Assembly: GCF_000426285.1 (NCBI RefSeq)
Contig: NZ_AUFB01000005.1
Span: 62,001 to 126,000, forward strand
Length of the DNA stretch: 64,000 nt
Source: Rhizobium leucaenae USDA 9039
GTDB taxonomy: Bacteria > Pseudomonadota > Alphaproteobacteria > Rhizobiales > Rhizobiaceae
Direction: 5' to 3'
Below are positions 54,074-62,826 of the stretch, in pieces. The notes below the pieces were generated by a model, which saw only the letters and a list, made by a program, of their open reading frames with translations, ran no database searches and was not told the DNA's origin. The position numbers were made by a program, and so were the translations under genes. Numbering within the stretch: position 1 is the stretch's first letter; each line of letters opens with the position of its first letter.

Positions 54074-56263
54074 TCAGGCCGCCTTCGTCTTCGCCCGCCG
54101 CGCCAGATGCGCCACCACATTCTCGATCATCCGCATACCCGCGTCGCCACCGAGCGTCATGATCGATTCCGGGTGGAACTGCACGGCCGCAATCGGCTCC
54201 TTGACGTGCTCGATGCCCATAATCGTGCCGTCTTCGCTTTCGGCCGTGATCATGAAGTCACGCGGCAGGCTCGACGGATCAGCGAAAATCGAATGATAGC
54301 GACCGACCGTAACCTCGCGGCCAAGACCCGAGAAGACGAGACCCGGCTCCAGCACCCGGATGCGCGAGGGCTTGCCGTGCATCGGAACCGCCAGATGGCG
54401 CAACTCGCCGCCATAGGCTTCCGCAAGCGCCTGCAAGCCCAGGCAAACGCCAAAGATCGGAAGGCTGCGCGCTCTCGCCTTTTTGATGGTCGCCTTGCAA
54501 TCGAAATCCTTAGGATTGCCGGGGCCGGGTGAAAGCACGACCAGATCCGGATCAAGCCGATCGAAGACCTCTTCGGGCACCGGCGTACGCACGGTCGAAA
54601 CCGTGGCGCCCGTCTGGCGGAAATAATTGGCAAGCGTGTGCACGAAGCTGTCTTCGTGGTCGACGAGCAGTATCTTCACGCCCTTACCGACGGAAGCGAC
54701 ATCACGCTGCTGTTTGCCGGAGTTTGCAGTCTTGGCATCACGGATGGCGGAAAGCATGGCAGAGGCCTTCAGTTCGGTTTCGGCTTCTTCTTCCTCGGGA
54801 ATCGAGTCGTTCAGCAGAGTTGCGCCCGCACGCACTTCGGCAATGCCGTCCTTGATACGGACGGTGCGCAGTGTCAGGCCGGTGTTCATGTCGCCATTGA
54901 AGCCGACCATGCCGATCGCCCCACCATACCATGCACGCGGGCTCTTCTCGTGACTCTCGATGAAGCGCATGGCCCACAGCTTAGGCGCGCCGGTGACGGT
55001 GACGGCCCAGGCGTGGCTGAGGAAGCCGTCGAAAGCATCCATATCATCGCGCAGGCGTCCCTCGATATGGTCGACCGTGTGGATCAAGCGCGAATACATC
55101 TCGATCTGACGGCGGCCGATGACCTTGACCGAGCCCGGCTCGCAAACGCGGCTCTTGTCGTTGCGGTCGACGTCGGAGCACATGGTCAGCTCGGACTCGT
55201 CCTTCTTGGAGTTCAGGAGCTTCAGGATCTGCTCGCTGTCGGCGATCGGATCGTCGCCGCGCTTGATCGTACCCGAAATCGGGCAGGTCTCGATGCGACG
55301 GCCGGACACACGCACGAACATCTCCGGCGAAGCGCCGACGAGATATTCCTGATTGCCGAGATTGATGAAGAAGGAATAGGGCGACGGATTGATCGCCTTC
55401 AGGCGCTTCGAAATATCGGACGGCTTGCTCTCGCAGCGCTCCATGAACTTCTGGCCGGGCACGACTTCGAAAAGATCGCCCTTGCGGAAGCTTTCCTTCG
55501 CCTTGACCACCAGCTCGGCATATTCGCCAAGGCGATGATCGCTCTTCGGCGGAATGGCATCGGTGTGGCGGAAGGGCTCGGGAGCGATCTCGCCGGACTT
55601 GCCTTCGGTAGTGACGCCGCCCTTGGCGAAATCGTAACGATCGATCCAGGCCTTGGCGGAATAATTGTCCACCACCAGAATTTCGTCGGGCAGATAGAGC
55701 ACCATGTCGCGCTGGTCGTCAGGACGCTCGAGCTTGAGGCTGATCGCGTCGAACTGGAATGCGAGGTCGTAGCCGAAAGCACCATAGAAGCCGATGCTGG
55801 CATCGGCCTGCGAATAGAAGAGATCGGTGACGGCGCGCAACACCGTGAACACTGTCGGGGTCTTCGAGCGCTCTTCCTCGGTAAAGACGCGATCCGGCGT
55901 CTTCACCGTCAGGTCAAGCCGGCGCTCTGTCGAAGCGCCAAGCACCAGTTCGGAAACCGTCTTCAGCTTTTCGGCAATGAAACCGAGAATGACCTTGCCG
56001 CGCTCATTATAGGCGTCGATCCAGACATTGCGTCCATTGCAGGACAGACCGACCGGCGGATCGACGATGGCGGTATCCCAACGGGTGTAGCGGCCGGGAT
56101 ATTCATAGTTCGACGAGAAGACCGCGCCGCGGCGCTCGTCGAGCTTGTCGATGTAGGACGACACCGCATCCGCATAGGGAGTCGGCCGGCGCTGCCGGGT
56201 GACGGTGATGCCGCCCTTCGTCTCGTAGATTTCCGCACCATCATCCCGAAGGATCGTTACCAT
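54074..56263 (-). CDS. trpE(G): Anthranilate synthase, fused TrpE-TrpG
   Basis: This makes anthranilate from chorismate and glutamine, the first step to tryptophan. The 729-residue fusion has a chorismate-binding TrpE part (residues ~1-500: [70 protein letters not shown]). A glutamine amidotransferase part follows (residues ~530-729: [20 protein letters not shown] with the Cys nucleophile, [12 protein letters not shown] with the His/Glu). The fusion is a rhizobial trait. Expression is under the trpL attenuator upstream. Confidence 0.97.
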   Translation of the reverse strand: MVTILRDDGAEIYETKGGITVTRQRRPTPYADAVSSYIDKLDERRGAVFSSNYEYPGRYTRWDTAIVDPPVGLSCNGRNVWIDAYNERGKVILGFIAEKLKTVSELVLGASTERRLDLTVKTPDRVFTEEERSKTPTVFTVLRAVTDLFYSQADASIGFYGAFGYDLAFQFDAISLKLERPDDQRDMVLYLPDEILVVDNYSAKAWIDRYDFAKGGVTTEGKSGEIAPEPFRHTDAIPPKSDHRLGEYAELVVKAKESFRKGDLFEVVPGQKFMERCESKPSDISKRLKAINPSPYSFFINLGNQEYLVGASPEMFVRVSGRRIETCPISGTIKRGDDPIADSEQILKLLNSKKDESELTMCSDVDRNDKSRVCEPGSVKVIGRRQIEMYSRLIHTVDHIEGRLRDDMDAFDGFLSHAWAVTVTGAPKLWAMRFIESHEKSPRAWYGGAIGMVGFNGDMNTGLTLRTVRIKDGIAEVRAGATLLNDSIPEEEEAETELKASAMLSAIRDAKTANSGKQQRDVASVGKGVKILLVDHEDSFVHTLANYFRQTGATVSTVRTPVPEEVFDRLDPDLVVLSPGPGNPKDFDCKATIKKARARSLPIFGVCLGLQALAEAYGGELRHLAVPMHGKPSRIRVLEPGLVFSGLGREVTVGRYHSIFADPSSLPRDFMITAESEDGTIMGIEHVKEPIAAVQFHPESIMTLGGDAGMRMIENVVAHLARRAKTKAA

Positions 56264-56310
56264 TGTTCCTCACTCCGTTGTCGGGCCCGGATGACAGGCG
56301 GCCTTTATAA

Positions 56311-56341
56311 CAAAAAAGCCGCCTCGAAATCTCGGGCGGCT
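56311..56341 (-). terminator. trp attenuator terminator
   Basis: On the minus strand GCCGCCCGA pairs with TCG-A-GGCGGC and TTTTTT follows. It lies 38 bases after the trpL stop and 48 bases before trpE(G). It should form when tryptophan is plentiful, giving a short attenuated RNA; in Sinorhizobium meliloti this RNA (rnTrpL) also acts in trans. Confidence 0.92.
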
Positions 56342-56378
56342 CACTCGTCGTCTTTGAACACGATTGGTCGAGGCCGCC

Positions 56379-56426
56379 TCAGCGTGCCCACCACCAAACT
56401 GCAATGTTGTTCAAGGACATGTTCAT
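56379..56426 (-). CDS. trpL: trp leader peptide TrpL
   Basis: ATG at 56426 to TGA at 56379 encodes MNMSLNNIAVWWWAR, with three consecutive Trp codons. It closely resembles the S. meliloti leader that controls trpE(G). There is no Shine-Dalgarno; the mRNA should be leaderless, as known for the S. meliloti gene. Slow translation at the Trp codons favours the antiterminator. Confidence 0.93.
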   Translation of the reverse strand: MNMSLNNIAVWWWAR

Positions 56427-56434
56427 CGCGGGAA

Positions 56435-56463
56435 TTGTTAGCGTGAGATGAGCTGATGCGCAA
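56435..56463 (-). promoter_or_regulatory. trpL-trpE(G) promoter
   Basis: On the minus strand TTGCGC (56463-56458) and TAACAA (56440-56435) are 17 bases apart. Eight bases follow before the trpL ATG, consistent with transcription starting at the ATG. Confidence 0.6.
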
Positions 56464-56516
56464 GCCGCAATCTCAGGGAATGGGCAGAAACGATTTTCGT
56501 CCCTGCCCTCCCCATT

Positions 56517-58040
56517 TTAGTTCCGCCGCCCTGCCTCCGCGAAAAATTCCTCCGGTCCATCCACTTCGACCAATCGCTTCTTCTCAATCAGCCAGAAGCG
56601 ATTGCCGATGGCGCGGACGAAGCTGCGATCGTGAGAAACAAGCAGGCAACTTGCCTCCTGCGCCATCAACTCACCCTCCAGCGCCTCCTGCCCATCGATA
56701 TCGAGATGGTTGGTCGGCTCGTCGAGCAGGTAAAAGTTCGGATTGGTGAGCCTGAGCACCAGCATGGACAATCGCGCCTTCTGACCGCCCGAAAGCCTGC
56801 CAATGGCACGCCCCTGCATGTCGATGCCCATGCCGGCACCCGCGAGCAGCGTGCGCGCCCGCTGTTCGCCGAGTTCGAACAACCGCGTGATCAGGCCCAG
56901 CGGGGTATCGTCATGACCGAGATGGGAGAGCGCCTGATCGCTGTAGCCCAGCGCCAGCGATGGCGTTGCCCGGATTGCTCCCGATACGCTTTGATCGGCA
57001 ATGGCATGGCGGATCATCTCGACAAGCCGGGTCTTGCCCGCCCCATTATGGCCAAGCAGTACGATGCGATCGCCTTGGCATATCCAGCGTTTGCCGGTCT
57101 TGAACAGCAATGTACCATCCGGCGTCTCGACGCCGGCATCATCAAGCGTCACCAATATCTTCGCCTGAATGCCGCGATTGGCGAGCTTGATCGCGCCGGA
57201 CGAACGCTCCTGGTGACCCGGCCGTGCCATATCCTCCAGGCGTTCGGCACGCGCCTTGAGCTGCTTCGTCTTCACCGTCAGCAGGTCGCTGCCGGAATTG
57301 ATACCGAGGTTGTTGAGCTTGGCCGCCTGCTTTCGCAATTGTTGCGCCGTCTTCATGTCCTTCTGGTAGCGCCGCTCATCCGAAACGTCGGCCTCCTCCA
57401 GCGCTGCCCGTGCCCGGCCATAGGGCAAGGCGTAGGTCGTCGATTGCTCCTGACGCAGGAACAGGGTGCGGTGGGTGACGGCATCGAGAAAGGCGCGGTC
57501 GTGGCTCGCGATCAGCACCGGCACATCGCTCGGCAGAGCGTTCAACCAATCTTCGAGCAGCGATATCTTAGCGAGATCGAGATGGTTGGTCGGCTCGTCC
57601 AGCAGCAGGACGTCCGGCTCGGTCACCCAAATACGGGCGAGCATGGCAAGCCGCTGCCAACCGCCACTGAGATCAGCAAGTGCCCTCTCCCGCAACACCT
57701 GCGGCACGTCAAGCGAATCCAGCGTGACATCGACGCGCCAGCCCTCGCTCTCGGCTTGTTCGTCCGGCAGGGCACAGAGAACCGCGTGGTAGAAGGACAT
57801 GGCAGCCAGATCGGCGGGCACATTCTGTTCGACATATCCCACCCGAAGGCCGCGTGAGCGGGTGATGTCGCCCACCGACGGCTCCAGCCGGCCGGCGATA
57901 CAATTCAGTAGAGTGGATTTCCCTCTGCCATTTGCGGCAACGATACCGATCCGGTCACGGGCACTGACGGTGAAATTCAGATTGGAAATAAGCGGCACAC
58001 CCAGGGTGATGCCGAAATTGCGGAGATTGATCAGAGTCAT
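56517..58040 (-). CDS. ABC-F family ATPase (ribosome-protection/translation factor type)
   Basis: The 507-residue protein has two ATPase domains joined by a linker and no membrane segments: Walker A GIVAANGRGKSTLLN and LLGHNGAGKTRLVE, signatures DLSGGWQRLA and LSGGQKARLS, Walker B LLLDEPTNHLDL twice. The interdomain linker (about residues 220-290, DERRYQKDMKTAQQLRKQAA) is the ribosome-contacting arm of ABC-F proteins. These either aid translation or dislodge antibiotics from ribosomes. The start at 58040 has GGAAGAG as ribosome site, which can be masked by pairing with leader sequence. A 23-codon leader ORF lies upstream. Confidence 0.92.
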   Translation of the reverse strand: MTLINLRNFGITLGVPLISNLNFTVSARDRIGIVAANGRGKSTLLNCIAGRLEPSVGDITRSRGLRVGYVEQNVPADLAAMSFYHAVLCALPDEQAESEGWRVDVTLDSLDVPQVLRERALADLSGGWQRLAMLARIWVTEPDVLLLDEPTNHLDLAKISLLEDWLNALPSDVPVLIASHDRAFLDAVTHRTLFLRQEQSTTYALPYGRARAALEEADVSDERRYQKDMKTAQQLRKQAAKLNNLGINSGSDLLTVKTKQLKARAERLEDMARPGHQERSSGAIKLANRGIQAKILVTLDDAGVETPDGTLLFKTGKRWICQGDRIVLLGHNGAGKTRLVEMIRHAIADQSVSGAIRATPSLALGYSDQALSHLGHDDTPLGLITRLFELGEQRARTLLAGAGMGIDMQGRAIGRLSGGQKARLSMLVLRLTNPNFYLLDEPTNHLDIDGQEALEGELMAQEASCLLVSHDRSFVRAIGNRFWLIEKKRLVEVDGPEEFFAEAGRRN

Positions 58041-58044
58041 GGTT

Positions 58045-58181
58045 CTCTTCCGGTCTGACCCAAGCACAGCCGTGACGCTCCATCGGCGCGGTTATCGGCA
58101 GAAACTCGGTTGAATGTCATCACGCAGCCGCGCGAACACGAACGTTCGGCGCTGCGTTACCCACAGGGGCAGACCAGAAAG
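58045..58181 (-). promoter_or_regulatory. Possible Shine-Dalgarno-masking helix of the ABC-F gene
   Basis: On the minus strand CTTTCTGGTCTG (58181-58170) can pair with CAGACCGGAAGAG (58057-58045) over 11 consecutive pairs, two of them G-U. The second arm holds the ABC-F ribosome site GGAAGAG. The loop contains its own strong stem (ACGCAGC with GCTGCGT). A second possible partner for GGTCT is AGACC just after the leader ORF, so the fold can switch. Confidence 0.5.
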
Positions 58182-58206
58182 ACGGTGAGTGAGAAGCGGT
58201 CTCTGA

Positions 58207-58278
58207 TCAGCCCTGCAAACGCATTTGCAGGGCTTGGTTCGGGCCGAACTGGCGATTGCGCCAGACAAACGTCATCAT
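58207..58278 (-). CDS. Candidate 23-residue leader peptide of the ABC-F gene
   Basis: ATG at 58278 to TGA at 58207 with an outstanding AAAGGAGG site. The peptide begins MMTFVWRNRQFGPN and ends with QMRLQG. It contains R-N-R, a basic-X-basic motif like those at which macrolide-bound ribosomes stall. Its last codons form a perfect 9-bp hairpin (CCCTGCAAA with TTTGCAGGG). It is the first ORF after the promoter and 166 bases ahead of the ABC-F gene. The role is inferred. Confidence 0.55.
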   Translation of the reverse strand: MMTFVWRNRQFGPNQALQMRLQG

Positions 58279-58312
58279 CTTCGACCCTCCTTTCTCAATA
58301 GGTTGCGCAACC

Positions 58313-58341
58313 TTGATAGCATTGAACGTTGCGATAAACAA
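58313..58341 (-). promoter_or_regulatory. Probable promoter of the ABC-F leader
   Basis: On the minus strand TTGTTT (58341-58336) and TATCAA (58318-58313) are 17 bases apart and would give a ~30-base 5' leader before the 23-codon ORF. Nothing else is visible in 58342-58418. Confidence 0.5.
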
Positions 58342-58418
58342 TCGAGCGGGCCTTCACAGGCCGCCGACGCTCAGAGGCGAAGCCAGCTTGTCGATGCGCC
58401 CGGCTTCATCAAGGATTC

Positions 58419-59315
58419 TCAGGCCGCGAAATATTCGTCGCGATCAATATCCTGAATGAGACCGGGCTGCTCCGGGCGCCATCCCAGCAACTCCCGTGTC
58501 CGCTGGCTGGAGGCAGGGCAATCCAGTCCGGCAAAATGCGCGAACCAGCCGAAATGCTCTGCCGCCTCCTGCGGCGTCTTACTGACGATCGGCAGGTTCA
58601 GACGGCGGCCGATCAGGCCGGCGATATCGCGGAACGGCACGCCCTCTTCGGCAATGCCGTGATACCGGACCGCCCCGGACTTCGTCTCGATCGCGAGCCG
58701 GTAAAGACGAGCGGCGTCGAGCCGGTGCACGGCCGGCCAAAGGTTCTGCCCATCGCCGATATAGGCGGAAACGCCCTTCTCCCGTGCGATACGGATGAGG
58801 ATCGGAACGAAACCATGATCGCCAATGCCATGGACGGATGGAGGAAGCCGCATCACCGATGCGCGCACGCCTTTCGCGGCAACCGACAACATCGCCTGTT
58901 CGGAAGCGACGCGGGGAAACGAAGCGGGACCGAAATCCGGAACCATATCTTCGGTCGCGAGACGGCCCGGCGAAAGAAGCCCAGTCCCGGAGGTAACGAT
59001 CAACGGGCGGTCGGACCCTGTCAGCGCCGAACCGAGTGCCTCGATGACGCGCCTGTCCATCTCGCAATTTTCCGCGAATTTCGAGAAGTCGTGGTTGAAT
59101 GCCGTATGGATCACACCATCCGATGCGGCCGCGCCGTTACGCAGGCTTTCCAGATCCTCAAGGTCGCCCCGATGCACCTCGGCACCTGCGGCAGCGAGAG
59201 ATTTGGCACCCGCCTCCGAGCGAGCGAGACCGAGCACCTGATGGCCGGCGCCGATCAATTCAGCAACGACGGCGGACCCCACGAAACCGGTCGCACCGGT
59301 AACAAAAACACGCAT
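58419..59315 (-). CDS. NAD-dependent epimerase/dehydratase-family (extended SDR) protein
   Basis: The 298-residue protein has the Rossmann start [20 protein letters not shown] (G-x-x-G-x-x-G), GDLEDLESL, and a downstream region [13 protein letters not shown] typical of extended SDRs. The classical YxxxK is replaced by a region with [11 protein letters not shown], so the catalytic Tyr is not evident, as in atypical SDRs. It probably binds NAD(P). It is divergent from an MmyB-type regulator, with a 98-base shared region containing a dyad, and likely controlled by it. Confidence 0.9.
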   Translation of the reverse strand: MRVFVTGATGFVGSAVVAELIGAGHQVLGLARSEAGAKSLAAAGAEVHRGDLEDLESLRNGAAASDGVIHTAFNHDFSKFAENCEMDRRVIEALGSALTGSDRPLIVTSGTGLLSPGRLATEDMVPDFGPASFPRVASEQAMLSVAAKGVRASVMRLPPSVHGIGDHGFVPILIRIAREKGVSAYIGDGQNLWPAVHRLDAARLYRLAIETKSGAVRYHGIAEEGVPFRDIAGLIGRRLNLPIVSKTPQEAAEHFGWFAHFAGLDCPASSQRTRELLGWRPEQPGLIQDIDRDEYFAA

Positions 59316-59374
59316 AAGAAATTCTCCAGTTCAAGAGCTGGATCACTATCGGCGAGCCAATTATCAGGGTAAAG

Positions 59375-59402
59375 TAGTGAGCTTATAGGAGTATAATCAC
59401 TA
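59375..59402. promoter_or_regulatory. Dyad operator candidate between epimerase and regulator
   Basis: TAGTGA-GC-TTATA and TATAA-TCACTA flank GGAG as an inverted repeat with 11 matching positions per side, offset only by the extra GC. It lies 12 bases before the regulator's ATG and 60 bases from that of the epimerase. It is a likely binding site for the regulator. Confidence 0.5.
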
Positions 59403-59413
59403 ACAGGACGAAC

Positions 59414-60241
59414 ATGCCGGCGACGAACGACAAAGCGCTTGGAACCTACCTCCGGGATCGCCGCACCAAGCTCGATCCCGCGGCATTTGGCCTTCCGCCG
59501 GGACGCAGGCGAACGGCCGGACTACGGCGCGAGGAAGTGGCGCAGCGCGCCAATATCAGCGCGACCTGGTACACATGGCTCGAGCAGGGCCGCGGCGGCG
59601 CGCCCTCGGCCGATGTGCTCGACCGGATCACCCGCGCTCTGATGCTGACGGACGTCGAACGTGAGCACCTCTTCCTGCTTGCCTTGGGCCGGCCGCCCGA
59701 AGTCCGTTACCAGCCGGCCGAGGGTGTGACGCCACGGCTGCAACGGGTGCTCGATTCGCTGGAACTCAGCCCGGCGCTTGTGAAGAATTCGGCATGGGAC
59801 ATCATCGCCTGGAACTACGCCGCCTCGGTCGTGCTTGCCAACTATGGCGATATTCCGCCGGAAGAACGCAACATCCTGCGTCTCGTCTTTTCCAGTACCC
59901 GCGTGCGCAACGCCATGCCGGAATGGGAAGCCGATGCCCGCTTCGTGGTGGCGGCATTCCGCACCGAAGTGGCCCGGGCCGGAGCTGCCGAAAACGTCAA
60001 GGGATTGGTCGAAGATCTCAGCCGCCGAAGCCCGGAATTCGAGGCAATGTGGCGCAGCAACGACGTGCGCAGCTATGGCGAGGGCACCAAGCATCTGCAA
60101 CACCCGATCGTTGGCCTGATCGCCCTCGAATATTCGAGCTTTTCCGTCGACGGCAGGCCCGATCTCGGCATGGTGGTCTACAATCCCGCAACATTGGCAG
60201 ACATGGACAAGGTCAGATCGCTGCTTCAAGGTCAGGCCTGA
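59414..60241 (+). CDS. XRE-family regulator with MmyB-like ligand domain
   Basis: The 275-residue protein has an N-terminal helix-turn-helix (GLRREEVAQRANISATWYTW, then LEQGRGGAPSADVLDRIT). A C-terminal MmyB-like ligand-binding domain follows (DIIAWNYAASVVLANYGDIP; KHLQHPIVGLIALEYSSFSV), thought to bind a fatty acid or small ligand. Members typically repress a divergent SDR gene, which fits the layout here. Confidence 0.93.
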   Translation: MPATNDKALGTYLRDRRTKLDPAAFGLPPGRRRTAGLRREEVAQRANISATWYTWLEQGRGGAPSADVLDRITRALMLTDVEREHLFLLALGRPPEVRYQPAEGVTPRLQRVLDSLELSPALVKNSAWDIIAWNYAASVVLANYGDIPPEERNILRLVFSSTRVRNAMPEWEADARFVVAAFRTEVARAGAAENVKGLVEDLSRRSPEFEAMWRSNDVRSYGEGTKHLQHPIVGLIALEYSSFSVDGRPDLGMVVYNPATLADMDKVRSLLQGQA

Positions 60242-60324
60242 TCAGCCGACGCGCGAGAGGCCCGAGAATAGGAAAAGGACGATGCCGAAGCACCGCCCTC
60301 TCTCATCCATCACGATGAGATCGC

Positions 60325-62547
60325 TCAGAACTTCTGCGTCAGCGTCAGCTTGAAGGTCCGGCCAGGCTCCGAATAGAACTCGTGCGGTTGCGTCAGGCTG
60401 GTCGAGGCGACGTTGAGTGCGTCGTAATAGGTCTTGTTGAAGATATTGTAGACGCCTGCCCGTACCGTCAGCCCTTTCACCTGCTCCGGCTCCCACCATC
60501 CCGTCAGGTCGAAGATGCCGTAGCCTGGCGTGCGGAAGCTGTCGCCATCCTTCTTCGGCTCGCTTGTCGCGGTGATGAAGGTCAGGTCGGTTCCCCAGAT
60601 CTCGGTGGCATAGCCGACGGTGAAGGCCGCTTTTGCCGGAGCGACGGAATCGAGCCATTCGCCGGAATCGGAGTCCTTGCCATTGGCATAGGCAAGCGCG
60701 CCTTTGATATGCATGCCATTGTCGAACTTCTTATGCGCATTGACCTCAACGCCGAAGATGCGGACGTTGTCGCGATTGAAGTATTCTGTGATCCCCAACG
60801 GGTAAGTACGCGTTGGATCGACGGAAGTCTCGCTGTCGATGAAGTTCTTATACTTGTTGTAGAAGCCGCCGATATGGCCGCCGAAATCGTCATCGCCGAG
60901 GTTCGCGCCGATTTCGACGCCATTGCTGGTTTCCGGCTTCAGATCGGGATTGCCGTAGCTGACATAGCCGCCGGGCACGCCGTAGTTCAGGTAAAGTTCG
61001 CTGACATTCGGCGCGCGGAAGCCCATTGCCCATTGAGCATAAAGCTCGACATTGTTCTGCGGTTGGTAGGCCGCGCGCAGCTTCGGCGAGAAGCGGGTGT
61101 CGGACTGTCCGGACGGCATGCCGGCATAGTTGGCGCTGTCGCTATAGGCGTCGGTATTCTTTGGCGAGTAGTCATACCAATCGAAGCGCAGGCCCGGCGT
61201 CAGCGAGAAGCCGCTGGGGCCGATCTCGATCTTGTCGTCGATGAAGGCGCCGGCGCGCTTGCCGTCGACATCGGGCATATCGGACTGGTTGGTGTGCAGG
61301 AATGCGCAAGACGCGGCCCAACGAGGAAGATTGCAGCTATCGCCGCCGGCCGAATATTGATGCGTCTTGGTGAAGGCGACGTCGAGGCCGAAGGTGACGT
61401 TGTGATGCAGGCTGCCGGTGTCGAAGGACTTCGAGGCATTGCCGTTGAAGCCGATGCTGCGATCCTCGACCTCGTTGCGGCGCCAATAATCGCCGATGAC
61501 GGAGGTATAGCGATAACCCTCGGCGCCGTTCTCGCGCATCAGGTTCTGCCAGTAGAAGACCGAATTGGCGGTGTCGACCAACGAGTCGGCGCTGTCGGCC
61601 TCGTATTTATAGTCGAGCGAAACGCGGTTGCGCTCGATATTGTCGGTCGTATCGTAGTTGCCCGGCCGGAAGTTTCCGGTCGGGCTCTGCAGATGCATGG
61701 CATCGATATCTGTATCTTTATTGTAGTGTTCGGCCGTAATGCCAAAAGTTCCGACATCGGTGTATTGGCGGATCTTGAAGAGGCCATTGCGCTGGTTGTA
61801 GTTGGCCGGATCGGCCTTGGTGCGCTTGATGGAGTAGCCGCCGACGTCGCCGTTGTTTTCCAGCTCATGTCCGTGCGTATATCCGCCCTCGAAAAGAACA
61901 GCGGTATTGTCGATGCGCTTGGCAACTGCGGCCGAGCCGCCGACGCTGCGGTCATCGCCGTTGTAGCCGAGTTTGAAGACGCCGCCCCAGGTCGAACCAG
62001 GCGTGATCAGATCTTCCGGCTCCAGCGTGCGCAACACGAAAGCGCCGCCAAGAGCACCGGAACCAGCGCGGCTGGAATCTGCGCCGCGCACGACGTCGAC
62101 CGTCGAAAGCGTGTTGAAATCGAAGCTGTTGACGCCGCCGTCCGCAGCGCGAGCGCCGTCGAGCAGGAACGGAACCTCGATACCGTCGATCGTCGTCAGC
62201 ACGCGGTCGTCTTCGAGGCCGCGAATATTGACGCTGCCGCTGGTGCGGTCGAAGCCAACACCGACTTCGGTGCTGCGGCCAAGATCCTCGATACGGCTGA
62301 TCTGATTGTCGTCGATCTCCTTGGCCGTCGTCTCGGTGGTCGTCGGCGAGTCGGCCAGCACGTCCTTCGACGCCTTCCCCTTGACCACGATTGGTTTCAG
62401 CTCCGTTGCGCGGCCGCTCTTCGCCGCCGCTCCGTCTGCGGTCGCATCATTCTGATTTGCCGTCTGCGCATAAGAGGCCGTGCCGAGCCCAAGGGCCAGA
62501 AACGCCGTGCACGCCAAGAGAACCGAGCGAGATCGCCGAACAACCAT
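60325..62547 (-). CDS. TonB-dependent receptor (haem/haemoglobin-receptor family)
   Basis: The ~740-residue outer-membrane receptor has a signal peptide (VLLACTAFLALGLGTASYAQ), a plug domain (NIRGLEDDRVLTTIDGIEVP) and a 22-strand-type barrel ending TFKLTLTQKF (terminal Phe). GFRAPNVSELY and NPDLKPET are the FRAP/NPNL signatures of haem receptors (HemR/ShmR type). The His normally lying between these motifs is absent in this sequence, and no plug His is obvious. The ATG at 62547 (spacing 6 from AAGGA) is chosen over 62553. The promoter carries an iron operator. Confidence 0.92.
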   Translation of the reverse strand: MVVRRSRSVLLACTAFLALGLGTASYAQTANQNDATADGAAAKSGRATELKPIVVKGKASKDVLADSPTTTETTAKEIDDNQISRIEDLGRSTEVGVGFDRTSGSVNIRGLEDDRVLTTIDGIEVPFLLDGARAADGGVNSFDFNTLSTVDVVRGADSSRAGSGALGGAFVLRTLEPEDLITPGSTWGGVFKLGYNGDDRSVGGSAAVAKRIDNTAVLFEGGYTHGHELENNGDVGGYSIKRTKADPANYNQRNGLFKIRQYTDVGTFGITAEHYNKDTDIDAMHLQSPTGNFRPGNYDTTDNIERNRVSLDYKYEADSADSLVDTANSVFYWQNLMRENGAEGYRYTSVIGDYWRRNEVEDRSIGFNGNASKSFDTGSLHHNVTFGLDVAFTKTHQYSAGGDSCNLPRWAASCAFLHTNQSDMPDVDGKRAGAFIDDKIEIGPSGFSLTPGLRFDWYDYSPKNTDAYSDSANYAGMPSGQSDTRFSPKLRAAYQPQNNVELYAQWAMGFRAPNVSELYLNYGVPGGYVSYGNPDLKPETSNGVEIGANLGDDDFGGHIGGFYNKYKNFIDSETSVDPTRTYPLGITEYFNRDNVRIFGVEVNAHKKFDNGMHIKGALAYANGKDSDSGEWLDSVAPAKAAFTVGYATEIWGTDLTFITATSEPKKDGDSFRTPGYGIFDLTGWWEPEQVKGLTVRAGVYNIFNKTYYDALNVASTSLTQPHEFYSEPGRTFKLTLTQKF

Positions 62548-62665
62548 AACCATTCCTTTCGAATTGATTCACCGGGCTGGCTGGTTGGTGCCTTCTGACG
62601 CACGCAAGGGGCTGGCTGGGTTCTTTTCGTTGAACGAAGCGGAGCAATTTCCGCCTTCTTTCTGC

Positions 62666-62694
62666 CGCATAAAAAACATGACTACTATTGTCAA
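62666..62694 (-). promoter_or_regulatory. TonB-receptor promoter overlapped by a RirA-type iron operator
   Basis: TGACTACTATTGTCA at 62679-62693 fits the TGA-N9-TCA iron-responsive operator of rhizobial RirA. On the minus strand a perfect TTGACA (62694-62689) and TATGCG (62671-62666), 17 bases apart, form the promoter. The operator overlaps the -35, so repression under iron sufficiency is expected. Confidence 0.7.
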
Positions 62695-62704
62695 TATATT
62701 GAGG

Positions 62705-62732
62705 CATGATAAATATGAATAGATTTATCATG
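62705..62732. repeat. Perfect 10-bp inverted repeat upstream of the receptor
   Basis: CATGATAAAT (62705-62714) and ATTTATCATG (62723-62732) around ATGAATAG. AT-rich, just beyond the receptor promoter (11 bases from its -35) and ~95 bases before the extensin-like gene. Its placement suits an activator site. Confidence 0.5.
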
Positions 62733-62826
62733 TTTAAAAGCTGATCGATAAAGTTGCTGAATTGCAACGAAATCGCTGCATCGAGCGTTCTCCCGGCATT
62801 GCCACTAGAGATGGGTGAAATACTTG

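Noticed and set aside
54638..56446. 602-residue open frame on the plus strand
   Set aside because: Antisense of trpE(G); no ribosome site or family similarity.
60382..62598. 738-residue open frame on the plus strand
   Set aside because: Antisense shadow of the TonB receptor, whose motifs are unambiguous; low-complexity composition.
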